Positions 32,590-35,884 of a stretch of 35,884 nucleotides of DNA are shown here, one piece after another. The position numbers and the translations under genes were made by a program. The DNA comes from Lachnospiraceae bacterium. GTDB lineage: Bacteria > Bacillota > Clostridia > Lachnospirales > Lachnospiraceae. The stretch spans positions 1 through 35,884 of the forward strand of contig JAFVAO010000081.1 in assembly GCA_017480445.1 (NCBI GenBank), written 5' to 3'. The notes beneath the pieces are model-generated. The model was not told where the DNA came from. It saw only the letters and a list, made by a program, of their open reading frames with translations, and did no database searches. Each line of letters starts with the position of its first letter. Position 1 is the first letter of the stretch.

Positions 32590-33103
32590 CTATTCCTCTA
32601 TGTCATACGCAAAATACTCTTCCAGAGAGCCGATTCCGTTGAATCCAAACCCGTTGATATCCAAAATATAGCCGGACAGCAGCCTGGCGGTTCTTCCGTT
32701 GCCGTCTTCAAACGGGTGAATCGTCACCAGCTGATAATGCACAACCGCCGCAACGATCAAAGGGTGATCATCCGTAGTGTTTACATACTCCACCAATTCG
32801 TCCAGAAGTGCCGGAATATCACAATACTCCGGCGGTATATAGTCCGGCTTTCCGCTTTCAGAGTCATATACTGCAAACAATACGCCGGGAGGCATAGAAC
32901 CCCGTAGACCTATTTTCTCCTTAGCCGCGCCTTTTTCCACATATTTTTGGACGTTCAAAATCAGCTCCTTGGAAAACCTTCCGTTCATCACTTTCTAGCA
33001 CTTCATCCACCTGTTCTTCAGAAAGCGGATTACCTTCTATTTTGTTTGATGCAAAGGAACTTTTTTTCTTGGAGTTCTTGCGCATTTTCTGTTTTCTTGT
33101 CAA
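32590..33103 (-). pseudogene. Broken Fic-family gene
   Basis: The first fragment (33103 to 32921) carries SSFASNKIEGNPLSEEQVDEVL, whose SNKIEGN fits the inhibitory (S/T)xxxE(G/N) motif of Fic proteins. The second fragment (32991 to 32590, another frame) carries the catalytic HPFEDGNGRTARLL, with His, Asp and both glycines intact. The two are joined by a frameshift near 32990, and about 50 residues expected between them are missing. The second fragment also stops early after SLEEYFAYDIEE. Fic enzymes transfer AMP to protein hydroxyls. The catalytic half could still be expressed from an internal start, but I regard the gene as decayed. No frame I recognise lies between 32442 and 32589. Confidence 0.75.
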
Positions 33104-33117
33104 TGTGCTCTATCGCC

Positions 33118-33981
33118 TTATTCCTCGTCGGCCTCCACACTGCTTAGCAGCCTCTCCACATACGCCGGCAGGCAGAATGCTCCCCGGTGGAGCTTCGTGG
33201 TGTAATATTTCGTCTCCAGTCCCAGCGCCTTCCACTCCGCCGCACGCTGGTCTCTTACCGGGTGATACTTCTTCGAGGCAAATCCGAACAGCCAATGTCC
33301 GGAAGGGTAGGTCGGAATGTGCGCCTGATACACCCGGCTGATCGGGAAGCTCTCCACGATCCGCTTGTGCGCCCGCTTGCACGCCTGCGCATCCCCTTCG
33401 TAAAAAGGACTCTCGTGCTGATTCACCATGATGCCGTCCTCTTTTAATGCCCGATAACAATTCCCGTAAAACTCTTTCGTGAAAAGACCCTCGCCGGGGC
33501 CAAAGGGATCCGTGGAATCCACGATGATCAGATCATATGCATCCTCTTTGGAACGGACGAATTTCAACCCGTCCGCAAAGGTGAGCTGCACTCTCGGGTC
33601 GTCGAAGCAGCACGCCGTCTGGGGCAGGTACTCTTTGCAGACCTCCACCACCCGGCTGTCGATCTCCACCATGTCAATCTGTTCAATGCCCGGATACCGG
33701 GTCAGCTCCCGCACCACGCCGCCGTCCCCGGCACCGATCACCAGCACCTTCTTCACATTCGGATGCACCGCCATGGGCACGTGCGTGATCATTTCATGAT
33801 AGATAAATTCATCCTTCTCCGTCAGCATCATGTATCCGTCTAACGTGAGAAATCTGCCGAACTCCGGAGACTCATACACATCGATCCGCTGGAACTCGCT
33901 CTGCTCGCTGTGCAGCTGCCTGTCCACCCGAATGGAAATCTTCACATCCGGCGTATGTAATTCCGAAAACCATAATTCCAT
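33118..33981 (-). CDS. speE: Spermidine synthase (aminopropyltransferase)
   Basis: A 287-residue enzyme of normal length that transfers the aminopropyl group of decarboxylated SAM to putrescine. The SAM-binding loop is VIGAGDGGVVRE, with GAGDGG in place of the usual GGGDGG. The catalytic segment is VDSTDPFGPGEGLF, and GYMMLTEKDEFIYHEM is the N-terminal signature. GGAGAG lies upstream of the ATG. It stops 14 bases before the Fic remnant. No SAM decarboxylase (speD) is visible here, so the source of its donor must be elsewhere, or the enzyme may act on another donor. Confidence 0.95.
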   Translation of the reverse strand: MELWFSELHTPDVKISIRVDRQLHSEQSEFQRIDVYESPEFGRFLTLDGYMMLTEKDEFIYHEMITHVPMAVHPNVKKVLVIGAGDGGVVRELTRYPGIEQIDMVEIDSRVVEVCKEYLPQTACCFDDPRVQLTFADGLKFVRSKEDAYDLIIVDSTDPFGPGEGLFTKEFYGNCYRALKEDGIMVNQHESPFYEGDAQACKRAHKRIVESFPISRVYQAHIPTYPSGHWLFGFASKKYHPVRDQRAAEWKALGLETKYYTTKLHRGAFCLPAYVERLLSSVEADEE

Positions 33982-34013
33982 GCCCTACCTACTCTCCTTT
34001 CGGCTCTTAATCA

Positions 34014-34344
34014 GATATCATGATCAAAATATTTCTTCATATCCATGCGCTTGAAGTTTTCTTCTGTTCCATAAGCGTCCCCTCTTCCCTGACAAAATTG
34101 TTATCCATGGGAACTATGCTCCAATTAAAATCCTCTCCATACTTATAACATAATTTGTTGATTTCATCAATGATTTCCAATCAACCGGCAGAACTTGCCA
34201 AACATTTTATTTTTTTTCTGAAGACATCCGGTCAACATCAGTCTTGCATTGGTAGTTATCTATGGTTCCCAGGTGTTCCAGCTCAGCGATTGCCCTGCTT
34301 GTGTCCGGATCTATGTGGTCGAATAATTTTGTATCATTGTGGAA
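34014..34344 (-). pseudogene. Two gene relics of unknown origin
   Basis: From 34344 to 34207 an open stretch reads TKLFDHIDPDTSRAIAEL and continues to a stop, with no start codon. From 34174 leftwards another frame reads IIDEINKLCYKYGEDFNW and then VPMDNNFVREE, continuing after a frame change as TEENFKRMDMKKYFDHDI to a stop near 34014. Both look protein-like but lack starts and are out of frame with each other. I do not recognise the families. Together with the terminator and tandem repeat they fill most of the 597-base gap between speE and the surface protein. Confidence 0.3.
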
Positions 34345-34345
34345 T

Positions 34346-34394
34346 AAAAAGAGGGTGTCCCATAAGTCCTGAAATGACTTGCGGGATCACCCTC
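34346..34394 (-). terminator. Intrinsic terminator downstream of the surface protein
   Basis: On the minus strand a long hairpin (34394 to 34351) with paired arms GAGGGTG/CACCCTC, TCCC/GGGA and AAGTC/GACTT, one small bulge and an internal mismatch, is followed by TTTTTATT. It lies about 185 bases past the stop of the surface protein, beyond the tandem repeat. Confidence 0.85.
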
Positions 34395-34462
34395 CCATGA
34401 TTCTGTCTGTTTCGCTTTATGCTTTCAATGTCTGATCCTCTTGTGCTTCCTGCACCTGCACA

Positions 34463-34592
34463 TTCTTTGCGCATTCACGCTTGCTTTTTGAAGATTGCTT
34501 GCGCATTCACACTTTGCTCTCTGAAAATTGCTTGCGCATTCGCGCTTACTCTCCGAAGATTGCTTGTGCATCCACGCTTTATTCTCCGAAGA
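34463..34592 (-). repeat. Four tandem 32-33 base units at the end of the surface-protein gene
   Basis: Units run 34463-34494, 34495-34527, 34528-34559 and 34560-34592, with common core TTGCTTGCGCATTCACGCTT on the plus strand. The rightmost unit contains the last codons and stop of the surface protein (IFGE then TAA); the next one repeats the IFGE-stop. Three units contain ATGCGCAA in the minus sense. Confidence 0.85.
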
Positions 34593-35884
34593 TCCTGCCC
34601 AAAAGCTCCGTCAGCGTATCCTTTAACTTCATCGCGCTCTTCACATTCTCTGCCGCGATGGTGAAGGTTGCGCTTCTTGCGCCGACGTAAGTGTCGTCGC
34701 CTGCCTTCGCGCTGATCACGACAGTGCCCTTGCCCTTCGCCACGTTGTTCGCGTAGGTGATGTCGAAGTGGGTGCTAAGCTCCTCGCCCTTGATGGTCTG
34801 CGCGTTCTTGCCGCTGCCCACCGTGAGCACGAGCTCTGCCTGGTTGCCCTCCTCGCCGGGCGTAAAGGTGATCGCCTTGCCGGTGTAGGATACCTGCTTT
34901 ACCTTCGCGCCGCTTGCATCCGCCAGGGTGATCTTCGCCTTGGAGATGTCCGTCTTCGCGCTCTCGGTATAGCGCACGGTGTAGGTCGCATAAGGCTTCG
35001 TCTCGCCGTCTGTATAGTTTACGCCCTTCGCGTTTATCTCGGCGCGGATAGTCACCTCCGGCTGCTCCGCACTTAACGAAAGCACATCCGTCTTATTGAC
35101 CGCACTGCCGGCCTTCTCGCCGTCTGCGTAGGTGTAGGTCACGGTATACTCGCTCTTCGCAAGCAGGGTGCCGCTTACCGTCACGAACGGCAGCTGCAGA
35201 TACTTCGCCGCCTTGTTATTCTTGGCTGCGTAGGAAAGATCTGCCGCAACCACCTCTGCGTCCGCAAGGCTTGCCGGTGTGATGGCAAACTCTGTATAGC
35301 CGCCTGTCACCTTCGCGCCCTTGTAGTTTCCGAGGAAGGTCACCTTGCAGCCCGCCTTCTTCGCACTCGTTACCTTCTTGTTGTTCTGGTAGGATACCTT
35401 ATAGTCCACGCCCTCGGTCAGCACCTGCTCGATGGTCTGGTCTGCGTGCTCGCTGTCCGGCAAGGTCGCCGTCAGCAGAAGCTTCGGCGTCACGCCGCTC
35501 TTTACGTAGGTGAACACTGCCTGATCCGCCGCCAGCACCTCGCCGTCCGCATCTAAAAGGACTGCATGGACCGGAGCCGCCTTCGCCGGCTGGATCTTGA
35601 AGCTCTTCACCACATTGCCGCTGTACGCGCCGATGCCTGCCACCGTTACCTTCACCGTGCCTGCATTCACATTCGCGCTGTAGCTGACCGCAAAATCACT
35701 GCCCTCTGCAAGTACCTTGCCGGCTGCATCCGTCACAGTCAGCTCGCCCTGCGTAGTGATCTTGCCTTCGCTGTCCGCCTCGGTTACGGTTAAGGTCTGC
35801 GCCTGACCGTTGTAGGTCTTCGCGATGCCCTTTGCAAGCGTCACCTTCACGGCCGACTGCTTCACCTCCGCCGCGCTCTTCACA
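34579..35884 (-). CDS. Repeat-built surface protein, C-terminal part (5' end outside window)
   Basis: The frame is open to the right edge, giving 435 codons; the GTG near the edge is internal, not a start. The sequence is made of beta-rich modules of about 90-110 residues: YNGQAQTLTVTEA, GSDFAVSYSANVNAGTVKVTV and GIGAYSGNVVKSFKI, then a variant with DYKVSYQNNKK and FLGNYKGAKV, and a last one with DITYANNVAKGKGTVVIS. This pattern is typical of Ig-like or MBG-type stalk repeats in secreted proteins of gut Firmicutes. VKSA occurs at the start of the visible part and again near the end. No LPxTG, SLH or other anchor is visible; the tail is KLKDTLTELLGRIFGE. The ligand is unknown. Confidence 0.85.
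   Translation of the reverse strand, partial: VKSAAEVKQSAVKVTLAKGIAKTYNGQAQTLTVTEADSEGKITTQGELTVTDAAGKVLAEGSDFAVSYSANVNAGTVKVTVAGIGAYSGNVVKSFKIQPAKAAPVHAVLLDADGEVLAADQAVFTYVKSGVTPKLLLTATLPDSEHADQTIEQVLTEGVDYKVSYQNNKKVTSAKKAGCKVTFLGNYKGAKVTGGYTEFAITPASLADAEVVAADLSYAAKNNKAAKYLQLPFVTVSGTLLAKSEYTVTYTYADGEKAGSAVNKTDVLSLSAEQPEVTIRAEINAKGVNYTDGETKPYATYTVRYTESAKTDISKAKITLADASGAKVKQVSYTGKAITFTPGEEGNQAELVLTVGSGKNAQTIKGEELSTHFDITYANNVAKGKGTVVISAKAGDDTYVGARSATFTIAAENVKSAMKLKDTLTELLGRIFGE

Noticed and set aside
34463-34592. CRISPR array
   Set aside because: Units are contiguous 32-33 base repeats with no unique spacers, and the last unit is part of a coding sequence.
35881-35883. GTG as the start of the surface protein
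   Set aside because: It is in the middle of a repeat module at the window edge, with no ribosome site or signal peptide; the gene continues to the right.

Overview
The window looks like chromosomal DNA of a motile anaerobic Firmicute, most likely a Lachnospiraceae-type Clostridium relative. The reasons are a short archaeal-type prolyl-tRNA synthetase, a MecA adaptor, a NiaR-type nicotinate repressor, a flagellin with a sigma-28 (SigD) promoter, strong GGAGG ribosome sites, and a polyamine set built on agmatine plus carboxyspermidine enzymes. The assignment is inferred from gene content and was not tested by comparison. Nearly all genes lie on the minus strand; exceptions are the D-Ala-D-Ala carboxypeptidase, the RluA-type pseudouridine synthase and the PilZ-niaR pair.

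Layout, left to right. 1-3917: a 3'-truncated repeat protein, thioredoxin and trmB. 4046-5578: a membrane-anchored DD-carboxypeptidase, with a hairpin terminator shared with the convergent proS-esterase-exonuclease operon (8888 to 5603). 8969-11342: a zinc-ribbon membrane protein and a TPM-domain protein resembling Bacillus YdjG and YdjH. 11472-13088: pseudouridine synthase and mecA, convergent. 13374-14585: PilZ protein and NiaR. 14876-16255: flagellin. 16376-20777: aguB, aguA, a lipoprotein and nspC. 20842-25967: an SPFH protein, NAD-kinase-like protein, NrtR-like Nudix protein and a large methyltransferase, read in that order from one promoter carrying two matched operator-like sites. 26097-29851: an HD-GYP protein, a shortened YdjI-like SPFH/zinc-ribbon protein, a membrane protein, a Uma2 nuclease-fold protein and a GlsB-type small membrane protein. 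29884-33981: a carboxynorspermidine-synthase-type dehydrogenase, a DUF4143 ATPase with a repeat-rich promoter, a broken Fic gene and speE. 33982-34578: gene relics, a terminator and a tandem repeat. 34579-35884: the C-terminal part of a large repeat-built surface protein.

How the genes may work together. AguA and AguB turn agmatine into putrescine. The dehydrogenase and NspC turn putrescine into spermidine through carboxyspermidine, and SpeE is a second aminopropyl route. These five genes appear to be one dispersed polyamine pathway interrupted by unrelated cassettes; arginine decarboxylase is not in the window. PilZ, HD-GYP and flagellin suggest cyclic-di-GMP control of motility. The zinc-ribbon, TPM and SPFH proteins suggest a membrane-stress module spread over two loci. 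The least explained unit is the SPFH / NAD-kinase-like / NrtR-like / methyltransferase cassette, which is my best candidate for an undescribed system.
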